DNA from: Posidonia oceanica
Lineage: Eukaryota; Streptophyta; Magnoliopsida; Alismatales; Posidoniaceae
Direction: 5' to 3'
NCBI GenBank assembly: GCA_037176725.1
Contig: JAZBRS010000074.1
Location: 62,872,001 to 62,936,000 of the forward strand
Length of the DNA stretch: 64,000 nt
Below, piece by piece: positions 45,534 through 58,047 of this stretch. A program made the translations under genes and the position numbers. Position 1 is the stretch's first letter. Every line of letters starts with the position of its first letter. The notes below the pieces were generated by a model that did no database searches, was not told the DNA's origin, and was given only the letters and a program-made list of their open reading frames with translations.

Positions 45534-48500
45534 ACTTACTCGAGTGTTCTTGTAGCCCCGGTGTGCGACCTCCGTCTCAGCAACTCCTTCTCCTGCTTGC
45601 TTTGGCCTGACTGATTCTGCTGAGTACTCTACTGATACTGCTAAGGGCCTTGCTGATTCTGCTGTTGATGCTGCTGACTGTTCTGCTGCTGAGGCTACTG
45701 ACAGCTCTGTTACTGATTCTGCTTTCTACTCTGTTACTGCTGCTGCTTGCACTACTGATGCTTCCTCCTCTGGGTCTTCCAGTGTGCTTGTGGAGAGCAT
45801 GCCGGACTGGCGGCTGATCTGGGCATTGCCGCTCGCTATGCTGCTCAAATGAGGCATGTGTTGCACAAACCACCTAGACCTGCCTTCTGATTGGAGAGTA
45901 ATGAGCTCATCTGGTCTAGGGGAGTCCGGCGTTGCTGAGTCTTCTTCCAGGACCATGATAGAGGCATGGTCTTCTTGCAGAGGGGGGTTCGCAACCACGG
46001 CTTTCCCTTTCCTTTCTGCAGCTTGATGGTCTGCCAGGTCTTCTGCTATCGACTTGAGTTGTTCTTGATAAAGTAGCTCTAAGTCGGACATCCAAGAATC
46101 GACCTGGGCTTCTATCGCCACTCCTTCTTCCTTGTCCGAGGGGGAGTCGACGTAGTAGGCGCCGGGGGCCTGCGGCACTGGCCCGGCTGCAAGACGGATT
46201 GCTGCCCTTGGAATCTGCATGATCTGGTTCACGGGCACGTCCGATGGCGGCAACTCTGATGTAGAAGGCCCAAATAGACAGGTCTGCGGTGCCACAGATG
46301 GATAAGCTGCCAGGGTCACTGTTGGAGAGTAAGCAGGGGTGCTCTTCAGAGGGCTCAAGGGCCCAGAGAGTGTAGTGCTCAGTTGGCCTTTTGTATCGGG
46401 CCGTAACTGAGAGAGTGCAGCTTCTGACGCCATGGGGTCTTGCCATGAGAGCTGCTGCTGGTTGTCAGGAGGATGCGAAGCGGACTGCGCCGGCTGCATT
46501 CCTGAAGGTGTGGCTGCTAAAGCGGGCTGAGCCGCGCTGCTGACTGAATTGATTAACTGCCCCTCCAAAGATAGGGGCAGTGGCACTGATGTTGCTGTGA
46601 CCGCTGGTAGCTTGCTTGATTCTGCCAGAAGGAGTGTCTTTGACTCCTGCATTGCTGCTGACTTTACTTGGGAAGCTGATGTGGCAGCAAAAGAGTGAGG
46701 GCTTGCTAGTTCTGCCACAGAGCCTGTTGAGCTGCCTGCTGTTTCTGCCAAAGGAAGAGCTGAATAGACTGACTGCGTGGCCTCTGCTCTGATTACTGCC
46801 TCTGCTGTGCTGGCTGGGACTGCCTCTGTTGTGCCAGACTGCTCCTCATCCGAGTAGTAGTCCTCAACACACACCCAATCCTCTGTCGGTGCCGTGTCTT
46901 GATCGTCGGTCGATCCCAGGGTTCCTGCACTGGTAAAGTTAGTGAGGTCTCTGGGAATGGCTGGTTCTGGATTGTTGAGCTGAAAGCAATGATCTTTGTT
47001 GGGCTTGGGTTCGTAGCCGAGGCCTTCAGATTTCCTCCACTCCACTGCTACGATCGGCTTTGCGATCCCCTGGCCGTGACGCCCGAGCGGCGTACCCTTT
47101 ACGTAACCCCACCTGTGACATACATTCTCGACCATTCGAAAGGGGTTGCTGTGAACGGTCAAGGAGTTGACACGTTCAAGATCAGGAATGAAGTTAACCG
47201 GCTCGCACCGATTAACGCGATATAGGGCTTCAGAAGTCTCGGGGTCAAACGGGATAGATTGCGAAGACACGGGGGAGACTGCTTCGATCCGCTCCTTCTC
47301 AAAGTTCTCCGCCATGACGACAATGACATCATCGCCGCGACGGTACTTTATCATTCGATGGAGGGTCGAAGGAAGGACCTGATGCTTGTGGAGCCAGGGG
47401 CGCCCAAGCAGAAGATTGAAGTTCGGCTTCAAGTCAACGACATAGAATTCTACGTCGAAGACAACCAGGCCAATAGCAAGAGGGATAATCAGGATCCCTA
47501 GAGCGTCATGGTGGGTGTTGTCAAAAGCTGTCATTCCCTTCACGGCTGGCGTGATGTCCTCGGCTTTGAATCCGAGCTTGGTTGCAGTACGCAAGGGGCA
47601 GACGTTAAGGCCTGACCCATTATCAACCAGTGTTAGGGGAATGCGAAAGTTTTTGAACTGCACCGTGACGAATAGGGGCTGGTTGTGATTAATCCCCACC
47701 GGAGGCAGCTCATCACTCGTAAAAGAGATGATCTGGGGCTCCGCAATCAACCCAACCATGCTCTCCAAGGCTGAAGGCTCAATGGACTGGGACACACGGG
47801 CAGCCTGGAACACCCGAAGAAAAGCCTCGCAGTGTTCGGCAGAGGTGTGGATCAAGTCCCAGATAGAAATGTCGGCTTTGACCTTCTTAAGCTGGGAGGT
47901 CAAGTCTGCCTTAGGTTGGCTCTTTTTGGCAAGGGGAGGGGTAGTTCTAGCAGGCTCTAAGGGGGTAGCGGCAGGAAGCTGGGTTACTACAGGTTGGGCA
48001 GGGATTTGGCTACCTACAGGCTGGCTCGAGGTCAGATCTGCTATGGGTTGGCTAGAGGGTGGGGGCATAACAGGTCTAGGGTGAGTTGGCCTAATTGCCG
48101 GTGTTGGGGGCCTGTAAACCCTCCCCGATCGTGTTACTTCCGCGCACATCTCTGTGGCGTAGCTGTAAGGGACGCGATGGGTGTCCAAGGTTAAGTCAAT
48201 AACCATTGGAGCACGTGCTGCGAGCACAGGAGGGGTTACAGGGGGACCTACAGGATACTGAGGTCTCTCTAGAGGGTATGGTTGTTGGGGTGGGAAGGCT
48301 GGGGCAGGTTGAGGTCTGCCTAGAAGGTGTAGCTGAGGTCGCCCTAAGAGGTGGATGGGGGAACTAGGCTGGGTCCTAGTTAGAAGGTGCACAGGGGGTT
48401 GAGCCTGGGGAAGCACGGTGGGAAGCGCGAGAGGGCGCTCCGGCCTGGCACGCGGTCGGATCATGTGAATTCCCGACTCGGAGCCGGCAACTGCCGCGAG

Positions 48501-48700
48501 ATAGAGATCTTGAGGGAAAGGCTCAGAGATGTCAGAGATGAGATCAGAAGGGTCTACCATAGAGGTAGCAGGCCCAGAAGGAAAGACAGAGTGGATGCCT
48601 GAGGTCCCCGCCCCTCCCGGATAAGAGTGCTCCGGTAAGGGTTGGCGGATGATGCCAGAATGAGGAGGAACAGCTGAGTGTGCAGATGCATGTGTGTGTG
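45534..48700 (-). pseudogene. Element A protease, G-patch-like motif and linker
   Basis: Part of the single gag-pol frame. A Pro-rich stretch (48,700-47,950) precedes the protease: VTVQFKNFRIPLTLVDNGSG (about 47,690-47,620; D-N-G-S site), then MTAFDNTHHDALGILIIPL and NLLLGRPWLHKHQ (to about 47,390). CHRWGYVKGTPLGRHGQGI (about 47,125-47,065) resembles a G-patch. The acidic WVCVEDYYSDEE and a long Ser/Ala/Pro-rich linker follow, with conserved blocks YYVDSPSDKEE (about 46,160) and RPDELITLQ (about 45,920). TAG 45728-45726 interrupts it. The same frame then runs through a Ser/Ala/Glu-rich stretch into HRGYKNTRVSVTIL at the start of pol, so no frameshift separates gag-protease from pol. Confidence 0.88.
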
Positions 48701-50831
48701 CTTGAGTGGATGCCTCGTGCGTGTCGATCACAATCGTTCCCGATTCGATCAAGTCCTGAATAGCGTTCCGCAGGGAGAAGCAATTGTCCGTCGAATGCCC
48801 GGCGCTTCGATGGAAATTGCAGAAGAGGTCCGGCCTAAACCAATGCGGCAGAGGACTTGGTGGCGAACGAACCTCCGGGAACTTCAGGAGCGATGAAACC
48901 TTTGGCAAGATGACCGTGAGTGGTTCCACCAGTGGGGCGAATCTCCGCTTCTCAATGGGTGGCCTTCTTTGCCTCTGGTATGAGCCTTGCTGAACCGGTG
49001 CGGCAGGATAGACCGGTCTAGCGGTGGTAGTGATGTGTGGTGTGGGTGGATTCCTAGGTGCAGGAGCTTACACCATCTGAGCTGGGGCAGGCCGGGATGG
49101 CAAGCGAACAGGCACAGCAGGGGAGTCGACGAATGCAACAGCGGTTTTCGGCGAGTCCTTCCTCTTCGGGCGGTTGTTGTTGCTGCCGCTGTTGTTGTTG
49201 GAGGCGCTGCTGTTGGCACTGTTACTGCTGATCACTGCCTGCTTAGCGAACGCAGAGAGAGCTGGGAAGTTGCCACTCCACAAAGAACTCTCCACGCGCG
49301 CTCCAGCTCTGATGAGTGCCGCAAAAGTAGTGACTAGTTGGATGCTAAGCAGAGCTCCGAGAGACGGCTGCGCCCCCTTGATAACGATCTCGATAGACTC
49401 CTCGTCAGAAGGTCTATCTCGAACCTGAGAGGCAAGGGCGCGCCAGCGGCCGACGTACTCCCCGAACGGCTCGCCAGAATTCTGCTTGATTGCGATCAAG
49501 TCCGCCCTCTTTGGGACCAGATCGAGGTTGAAGGAGTATTGTTCCAGGAACGCCTGACTGAGGTCGTTCCAAGTCTTGATGGCTGACATGTCAAGCGATG
49601 TAAACCACTTGAGTGCCGGCCCGGTCAAACTCTTCTGGAACAAGCGAATCAGCAACCTCTCGTCAGCCTGAAGCTGAGCGAGATCACCGCAATACGCCTT
49701 CAAGTGTGCTACGGGGCAGCCCCTACCATTATACTTCTCGAAGTCTGGGATCTTGAACTTCGGAGGGAGTACCGCCTCTGGAAAGCAGCAGAGGTCCCGG
49801 AATTGGTAGGTCTGGTGCTCAGTACCCTGCACTAGTCGTAGTGCCTTCTCCAAGACGTCCATCCGGTTATTGATGGGGTCTGGGATTGCTGCTGTAGGAG
49901 AGGGATTAGCAGGGGTAGCGAGCACATACGCCGGATGGGTCGCACCTAAGTGCTCCTCCGGATCTACCATAGTGTCGCCTGGTGGAGCAACGGGATGGCC
50001 GGCGTATCCGTGCTGGGGGACTGTGTATGCAGGAGTGTATGCAGGATGCTGGACCTGATGCAGAGGAGAAGAGTAGATGCCATGCTGTGCTGTGATAGGG
50101 GTAGGATGACGGAGCACCAGTTGCTGTACAGGCGGGGTGCCAGACAACGAGCCAGTGAGGTACTGGGCTCCAGCCGGTCCAAAGGACTGACCACCAGGGG
50201 GAAGTGGAGCATGCTGTGCTAAGTGTTGTGCAACAGGAGGCGGTAAACGGGCCCCCATCGTCGGAACCGTGAGCAGTTGAGACGATAGTCGAGGCGGAGG
50301 TGTGGAGGTCGATGCATGGAATGTAGGAACTGGCCTCAGAGGAACCTCAGGAACAACAGGAATAGAGGAAGGACGAACCGATAGAGCCATGCCCTGCAGT
50401 CTCTGGGCAAGCTCCATCAGGTGCTGGTACTGCGCCTCGGGCGTCTCGCCATTGGGGACGCTGTAGTGCAGTGCCGGCGAAGGCTGAGAAACAAGTGGCA
50501 TGGACATAGACTGTCCGGGAGGAAAGGATTCTACAGCATAGGTCGCAGCGACGGTGGAAGAGATGTCGAAAGCGACGTATCCCTGGGATGGAGGGGGCAG
50601 TGGCGTCTCCGAAACGCGAGTAACGGTCGTCAAGATAGACTCAGCGACCGGATCCAGAGGAAGAGATACTTGCCACTGTCCCGGGACGTACTGAGAACCT
50701 AGAGACGTCAGGGGAGGAAACCCTGGCATCGGAGGGGGAACAAGGGGGACAGAAGGAGCAACCGGAGGGGCCGGAACGAAAACACCCTCCGTGACAGGAG
50801 TAAAGGAAGGCTCACTAACGTACTGGGCCAT
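48701..50831 (-). pseudogene. gag: Element A Gag
   Basis: The frame is open from a TTG at 50876; the first ATG (50831, MAQYVSEP) has the same context as the ATG chosen in C. A Pro/Val/Gln-rich N-terminal region extends to about 49,830. The Retrotrans_gag core covers about 49,790-49,300 (CCFPEAVLPPKFKIPDFEKY, GCPVAHLKAYCGDLAQL, ALKWFTSLDM, EQYSFNLDLVPKRADLIAI, EPFGEYVGRWRALA). A Ser/Asn-rich stretch lies at 49,225-49,170. One stop, TAA 49070-49068, stands where C has a TAC codon. In the same frame, CNFHRSAGHSTDNC (about 48,817-48,776) forms a C-x2-H-x4-H-x4-C knuckle. Gag builds the particle and binds the RNA. Confidence 0.9.
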
Positions 50832-52143
50832 TGCTGACCTAGAGCGCGTGAGAACAGGGCTGCGACAAGTGTTCAAGCGGTGATTCCTAAGAGGAGCTAT
50901 CTTCGCAAAGGCGGATAGCTCAGAAAGGGAATGGTCGCGAATAAAGTCGCAACAGGAGCGTCAACGAGGGTCGGTACTCGAGCTCTGGCAAAGGGAAACT
51001 CGCTTTACCGATCACGCTGACACAACAGAAGGAAATTAGGGTTAGAAACTAAAAAGATGAATGCAAATGAGTTAGTTAAATGACATGAATGATATGCGTG
51101 CTTTCTAGTATGCCCCCTTACCTAACTAGTGTTTCCTAGCAAGGTAATCTACTTCGGGTATCCCTGGGTGTACGGGTCAACGACTCAGGTCAGAAAAGTA
51201 GGTTCCCTGCCTAACTCCCGGCCCAAAGCTCAGGAAATGACAGGGTGGTGCGTTGGTGGCCTCTACCCTGCCAAAGCGTGGGTGGTACCCTCTACTAACA
51301 CCGACACGACCCCCGGACGAGAGGGGGACAGATCGACTGACTCGCGCCACGCCCAAAGCGGTGGAGCAAGAGGCCGAGACTGTCCTTCGCAGACTAATAG
51401 GTGGACTCAGATGAGAAGAATGCATGCCCTATATGATGCTTATGCAAATGCTTAAAGTCTTTTATCTTGCGCATTTTATTAACCAGAGGGAGTGGAGGAT
51501 TGTTTGTAGTCTCTAGTTGCTCCTAGAAGTTCTTTTTACTTGCGGTTTTTAGTTAACCATGGGGAGAGCAGACAAGTCTCTACTATCCTAGGCATGGCAT
51601 GTGCGAAGGTGAAGAAAATCAATCCAACATGGCAGGCAAACAATCATACAACACAACAAAAGGCAAGTGCATGGCATGTGCGAGTGTTTGTGAGCATAAT
51701 GGTGAAGAAAAAAAAACATTCATCAAGTCAAAAGGCATGTATGGAAGGCATGTGCGTGCGTAGTGACATAGCAAAGGTGTAAAAGAAGCATTCAACATTC
51801 AAAAAGCATGTATTGTTGCCAAACAAGTATGTAGACATGCAATGTGCGAGAATTAAAGCAATAATGAGCAAGTAAGGCAAAGCAAGTAAAGGCAAGTAAG
51901 CTGTAAAGGAAGTAAGGGCAGAAGCAAGGAAACAAGTAAATAAACAAGCACAGAAGCAAAGCCAAGCAAAAAGAGCGCAAACCGAGGCGAAAGAGGTGCA
52001 AAACCTAAGCAAAGTAGCCATGAAGCGACTTTCTAGGAGTTTGCACAGAAAAGCGAGCAAAACAGGCAAAGAAGGCACACAAGGCAGACAAAGCTGCAAA
52101 ACAGGCGAGCGAAAAAGTCAGGAACGAAAGCCGGAGTCTGCCA
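50832..52143 (-). other. Element A 5' leader
   Basis: About 1.3 kb between the PBS repeats and gag, with no credible gene. Near gag it has GTTTCTAAC (51049-51041), a pyrimidine tract and GTGTCAG (ending at 51017), a splice-acceptor-like signal matching the one in C. The block 51115-51440 is collinear with C 16930-17240. Toward the PBS it is rich in GCAAGCAAAGCAAG-type words (51,840-51,970). Confidence 0.6.
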
Positions 52144-52162
52144 TCCCCAGCAGAGTCGCCAC
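52126..52162 (-). repeat. Second copy of the PBS region in element A
   Basis: GAAAGCCGGAGTCTGCCATC followed by CCCAGCAGAGTCGCCAC repeats the PBS block at about 52262-52298 with three differences. The PBS-like core TCCCCAGCAGAGTCGCCA (52144-52161) differs from the true PBS by one base and lies 136 bp further into the leader. A third, eroded copy may exist near 52014-52040 (TAGCCATGAAGCGACT). Confidence 0.88.
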
Positions 52163-52279
52163 AGTGCGACTCGCTGGGAGTCGACACAGGCAGACAAGCA
52201 AACAGGCAAGGCAGACAAAGGCAAGCAAAGATGCAAAAAGCGAGCAGGCGAAAGCCAAGGTGAAAGCCGGAGTCTAGCA

Positions 52280-52297
52280 TCCCCAGCGGAGTCGCCA
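52280..52297 (-). promoter_or_regulatory. Primer-binding site of element A (tRNA-Arg type)
   Basis: TGGCGACTCCGCTGGGGA on the minus strand, one base after the 5' LTR. From memory it matches the complement of the 3' end of plant tRNA-Arg (ACG) at 17 of 18 positions. Confidence 0.9.
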
Positions 52298-52298
52298 C

Positions 52299-55200
52299 TG
52301 TAGCAATCCCGATCGGAATCAGGCTCGCTATTAGCGGCGATTGGATCCAAGGAAGAGGCTCAACTCGAAAACACTTAAAATCGAGGAGAAAAGAGAAAGA
52401 TAAGACAAATCAGAGTCGCCACCAAGTCTATTAACGGAAGACGAGGAAAACCGGGGGTTATGCGTGGATTAACACGCGAAATCAAGCAAGAAATGCAAAG
52501 CAAAGCAATGCAAGGGAAAACAAATGCAAATACATGCAAATGAGATGACTCTAGCCTAGGATAGGGGCAATATGGTCATTGCGGGCCAAAAGACTGGGCA
52601 AGGACTCCTGTTACGCGCGGGGAAGGTGTTAGGTACCCCTGTCACGCCCGAGAATCGGTCTTTCTAGGCTTACGCTCGCATACGCAGGGAAATGCAGGAT
52701 TGAATGCCTATGTGCCTATAAATGCTTAAATGAATGCTCAAGGTGTGCTCTAAGTGGAGGGATGCAAAGCAAGGAAGTAAACGTGCTGTCTAAATGCTCA
52801 GCTACGCTGTCTGTGTTCCGAACTGGGCGAAACCTGGCTCGTGAGAACTCCAGGCAGTAAGCATCACAGCCCTATATGCAAATGCAAGCGAAAAAGCAAA
52901 ACAACGGCAAAACCATGCAATGCGATCGACATGAAGAGAAAACGGCGTAAAACACGCAAAACGAGGCAAGAAACAAGAACGGCACGCGAAACGGTGCAAA
53001 AGACGATGATGGGCACGCAAAACTATGCCAAAAACAGGGCGAAAGACAAAGCAGGCACGCAAAACGGCGCGAAAGACAAAGCAGGCACGCAAAACGGTGC
53101 CAAAACGAGAGCGGGCACGCAAAACGGTGCCAAAAGCAGCCAGATAAAACCTCGGAAAAGCCGTGCGAATGCAAATGCAAGGAAAAGATTAGAAGCAGTA
53201 AAAGGAGAAGTAGAACAACGCATGTGTGAGAATAGGCGCTGTCCGGGGCCACACTAAGTAGGTGTGAAGACCTACAAAGGGGAGAGTGAGCAAACGGAGG
53301 GATTACCACTCCTTTGTGACCGTTTCCCACTAAACCATTCCACGGTGTGTCTCGCACGCTGTCCAAAGCTCGCGATGCGATCGGATCGTGGAAAAGGGGG
53401 AAGAAATTCACATTAAGTGGTAAATCCAGGGAAAACTCAACACAAAACACATGGGGAAACGCGAAACGGGGATCTAAGTTGCCAAGCAGAAGGGGGAGGT
53501 CCTATTCTACATGCTCAAAGAGACAGAAATCGAAAACGAGGAAAACTATGCAAATGGCATGCAAATGAATGCAATGTAGGGGTTCAGGAGGACATACCTG
53601 GAAATCCGGGAGCCTGATCGGAGATCTGTCTAGTCCATGCTGAAGAGCGCTTCGCTGCGGTCGCCTGGGCAGCTTATTTGAGAAGATCCAACAGCCGGAT
53701 TGGAAGATATCGCAGCTTCAAGGCAGGAGGGCCAGAACAGGGGAGAAAAGCAGATCTAAGTGTTCAGGAGGTCTTAGGGGTGTGCAAAAGAGTCCTCCCA
53801 AGTGAAGGGGAGCTAAAGGTGCTTAGTGTGTGCAAAAGGATGCTAAAATGCAAGACTAAATGAATGCAGGATGCATGCACAAGCAAGAAGAGACAAGGGG
53901 AAAAACTTGGAAAAGACAGGAGTTCAAAAGCATTTTTGAAAAAGACAAGGGGCTAAATGCAAGTTTTCACAAAGGATGGGGTCCACAGAGGAGGGTTTTG
54001 AAAACACGAGAGGGCAAGGCTTTATTTTGCAAAAGACTGGGCTCAGAAAGCTATTTTGAAAAGAGGGCATGCATCAGAAGAAGTTTTTGAAAACAAATGG
54101 AAATCAGAGTGCAATTTTGAAAAATTCTGGGGTCTAAAGTGCAAATTTTCCAGAAAACAGGGTTCTGGGGAGTCCGGGAATGCAAGTGGAGGGTCTACAT
54201 GCAATTTTGTAAGCATGGGAGCTAAGATGCAACTTTAGGGGCAAAACAGTCTTTTTACACGGTTTTTAGAGGATGCAAGGACCTATGTGTGATTTTTGAA
54301 TCATGCAGGGGTCAAATATGCAATTTTATATGTAAAACATGCTCTGAAATCAAAAGACAGGACTGATGTGCAATTTTTTAAAAAAACAGGGTTGAAAATG
54401 CAATGCAATAAGCTAAAATGCATGCAAAATGATTACTGTGCATTTAACAGGACCTACATGCAAAAATGAAAAAACAGAGGGGATAATATGCAATGCAGCA
54501 TGCAAAAAAATAAAAATGAAACCTAAGTTACTACAGTGCAGAGGGTTTAAATGCAAAAATGAGAAAAAACAGGGGCACAGAATGCAATATGATATGGTAA
54601 AATTCATGCATTTAAAATGAATGATTTACTACAGGACCTATGTGCAATAATTGAAAACAGAGGGGCTGAAGCATAAAATTTTATAACTAAACAGCACAGT
54701 AAAAGGACTGAAATGAAAATACTGAAAAACACAGATATTCAGAGCAATTTAGCATGGTTTTAAATTAAAAACAAAGCAAAATAAATGGCATAAGGACTGA
54801 AACGCAAAAATGAAAGAACTTAGGATAAGCATGCAATATTCACACAAAAACCATATAACTGAGAAAATAAAAGCACAGTGATCGTCGGCGGAGGTGAGTA
54901 CTGTAGCAGTAAGCTTCCAGACCTCACCACCGCCGGCACAGGGGGGCTGTGGAGGCGTTGAACGGCGGAGGCGGCTGCTGACGTCCGTGCGGAGCTCCGG
55001 GGATCGTCGGGACGACGTTCCACTGGCTGGAGCGTCGTGGAGATCGGAGAACGGCGCCGGAGAAGATGGTCTGACCGGCGAGCAAAAAAAAAAAAAAAAA
55101 ACGGAGCAGGAGGGCCGGAAGCTTGCTTCTAAGCGGCGGAAAAGCAGCAGAGGAAGGAGAGAGAGCTGAGGAGGTGAAGAATTACCTTTTTGCGTGTCTG

Positions 55201-58042
55201 GTGCGTCCTCCCGACCTCAGCAGTGCTGGAGCTGGTCGACGGTGTCTGTCCGGTCGCTGCGGCGATCGCCAGCTGCCCGCGGAGGTCTGGATCTTCTCAA
55301 GGGGTGCTTCTGGTGCTTCTCGGTCGATCAGACGGAGGTTCTGCAGCTCGACAGAAGATCCGGCGCTTTTGGGTTCTCAAAAAGGAACCGGAGATGGAGG
55401 GGGGCTGTTGCTGCTCGTCCAGTGGAGTGGAGCCCTCCGGGAGGTAGCTGGAGGTCTGGAGAGTCGATTCGGATGATCAGGTTAGGTTTCTGGAGAGTGT
55501 GGAGGGAGTTTGCAGGTTGGGTCGGTTTCTGGTCAGAAGGAGGCTTAGGTGTTTGTTGTGGAGTTTGCAGGCTGTGGGGGATGACCGGGCTCGAGGTCGG
55601 GCGCTCTGGAAAGGTGGAGGTTCAGTGAATCTCTGGGTGGAGTTTGGAAGAAAGTTGCGGGCTGGAGTGGAGGGAATTGTTGAATGGGTTGTGTTGGTTT
55701 CTGTTGGTGATCAGGAGGTGTTTCAGGGTGGTTTCGGGCGGTGGAAAGGCAGTGGGATGGTGGAAGCAGGTGGCTGGTTGTTGGGTGAGATTGGGGGGAC
55801 AACTGGGAGAAGTTTGAAGGCTCGAAGTGGTGTCGGATTGCTGGAATAGAAAGAGAAGGGACTGCTGCGGATTTCAGAAGGGAAATGAGAGAGGTTTGGG
55901 TGGAGGATGCTGGGGAATTGAAGGGCTCTCTCCGGGATGCCAAGGAGGCTCTCAGACACTCTCTCTTGCCACTCTCTTTTCTGGAAATTGGAGGAGGCAG
56001 AGAAGAAGAGGGAGGTCGCTCAGGTGGAGGGATTGCAATGGAAATGGCTCTCTGGTTTGCTAACTGCTGGTTCTCTCTGATTGCTCACACTGATTGCCAA
56101 CTGAAGATTGATGCTCTGATGGAATCAACGGAAGCTTAAATGAGGAGGAGGCTGGCTGCTGGCGCGCTGGAGGTTCTGAAATCCACCGGCGGCACTGCAG
56201 CAGACGCGATGGATGTCGGCGAGTCGACCGGCATTCAATGCCTCCGGAAAAGATGCTGAGATAGAGGAGAAGCGGCGAGCTACTGTTGGTGATTGGATGG
56301 AAGCTTTGAAATTTAAAATGGAGGAGGGAGGACTGTTGGCAGCTTGCGGGAGAAATCGGGTGGAAAGAAAAACGCAGAAGGTTGAGGAAGAAGAAGGAAG
56401 AAGGAGGCCGAACTGTGGGCCGAAAAGAAAAAGAAAAGAAATAAGGAAGAAAGGGAGAAGCGGGCTGACGGGCCTAGTAAGAAAAAAAGAAATAAAGATG
56501 AGAAGGAAGAAAGAAAGAGAGGGAAAAGAAGAGAAATAAAATAAGTAAAAATGAACTAAAAATAAATAAAAATATTAGAAAGGTTGTGATGTGAATTAGG
56601 ATTTTAATTAAATTTTTTAATGGCCATTTTGGGTTGATTAGTGTGCTTTGGGCTTGATTAGGGTTTTAAGGTTTTGGTTTTGCTTTTAATTAGTTTTCAC
56701 TTGATTAAATGTTTGTTAAACCTTTTTTAAATTGTTTTAAAAATTGTGTTTCCCTTGTTGGACACTTAGGATATTGATTAGGATTTTTTAGAATTTATTT
56801 TTGTATTAACCAGGGTTGTTTTCAGGTTTTTAAGTTTTAGTGTTCTTAGGGTTTTTTCTTTCTTAAGTCTTTTAAATTATGCTTTGATTTTTATTTGTTG
56901 ATTTTTCTTGAAGTTTTTAGTTAGATTTCTCTGGTTTGATGGGGTGTTTTTAAGTCTTTTAAATGAGTTTTTCTTTTCCTTTCAATTAAGTTTTTTAATT
57001 TGTTTTTTTCTTAGGTTTGTTAGGTTAAGTCTTTTGCTTCTTTAATTACTTGTTTTAATGTTTGTTTTTTTATTCTTCTTTTTAAGGTTTGTTTTTTAAT
57101 TCTTCTGATGGGGTTTTTACTTTTGGTGGGTTTTGATTTCATTTTAGTTTTTTCCTTGATTTTTCAGTGTTTTCTTTTGATTTGTTTTGCACCTTTTAGC
57201 TCACATGCTTGGTTTTCTTTTTAGCTTGATTTAGTTAAGTTTAGGTTTTTAATTGCTTGTTTAATGTTTTTTCATTGTTTTTCTTAGGGTTCTGATTTGT
57301 TTCTTTCTTGTTTTGGGGTTTTACAGATTTTTAGGGGTTTTTATTGATTTTTGCAAAAGAGAGAAGAGGAAAAAAGAAGGAGGAAAGAAATGGAAAAAAG
57401 AGGGCGATAAAAGGAAAAAAGATAGTTTGGAGGGAAATGATTGCTAAAATTCAGAAAAAATGCTAAAAATAAAGTAAAAATAGGGATAAGATAGAGGAAG
57501 GACAGAAGCACAGAGGGGGCCCACAGCTAGACCAGAGAAAGGGTAAGAAGGTGATGAAAAGAGAGATGATAACTAGGAGAGAGAGAGGAGAGAGAAAATG
57601 ATAATCCCGGAGAGAGAAAAGGATAATTTGAGTGAATGGAGGTCTTAAAGGTCTTGGAATGGGATGAAAATTGGTGAGTGGGCAGTCTAGGGTTTGAGGT
57701 GTTGGTTCTGAAGTTTTGGTTTGATTCTAAGAAGGTTTTAGAGGGGTTTCAAGATGTAGAAAAAGGGTAGTTTCACCTAAGTTTTCTAGGGTTTTTGGGA
57801 ATGGTCTAAGTTTGAGATTTTCTAAATGTTCTTGGGTAGGTTTGCTAAGTGGGTATTGGTGGGTTTTCCTATGGATTTTGGTCAGGTTTTGAGCTTGGGA
57901 AGAGGGGTAAAGGCTTAGGTCAAGTTTGCTTGCTTTTGAAGGGTAAAGAAGAGGGTTAGGGTTTGGTTTGGTTTGGGTTTGAGTCCAGCAATCACTAGGA
58001 GGGCTCCAAGTGGTCCAAGCCTGCCAAGATGGGGTGTCAACA
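52299..58042 (-). repeat. Element A 5' LTR (right copy)
   Basis: Pairs with 29632-35367 end to end, with the same zones, the same A-run (near 55,085) and the same termini (TGTTGACACCCC to GATTGCTACA in element orientation). Differences are mostly C/T and G/A and are unevenly spread: about 50 in the first 1.56 kb, two in the next 1.07 kb, about 50 in the remaining 3.1 kb (hand count). Confidence 0.95.
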
Positions 58043-58047
58043 GCTGG
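58043..58047. repeat. Target-site duplication of element A, right copy (GCTGG)
   Basis: Identical to 29627-29631; the C integrase continues directly after it. Confidence 0.95.

Larger units (their letters stand above)
29632..58042 (-). mobile_element. Element A: complete 28.4-kb Tat/Ogre-type retrotransposon with PMD-like frame
   Basis: LTRs 29632-35367 (5,736 bp) and 52299-58042 (5,744 bp) flank a 16.9-kb interior coded on the minus strand: PBS 52297-52280, leader, gag-protease-RT-RNase H-aRNase H-integrase in one frame (50831 to 42039), PMD-like frame (40507 to 39365), three tandem arrays (39065-35936), polypurine tract 35380-35368. TSD GCTGG is perfect. The LTRs differ at roughly 90-100 positions by hand count (about 1.7%), making this the youngest datable insertion in the window. 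Five in-frame stops but no frameshift in gag-pol mean it was probably competent, or nearly so, until recently. Dual RNase H, Arg-tRNA PBS, long LTRs and 3' arrays are Tat/Ogre hallmarks. Confidence 0.95.

Noticed and set aside
45534..45728. A gag/pol frameshift in A
   Set aside because: Coordinates of the frames before and after differ by a multiple of three and the sequence between is open except for one TAG, so it is a point stop and not a frameshift.
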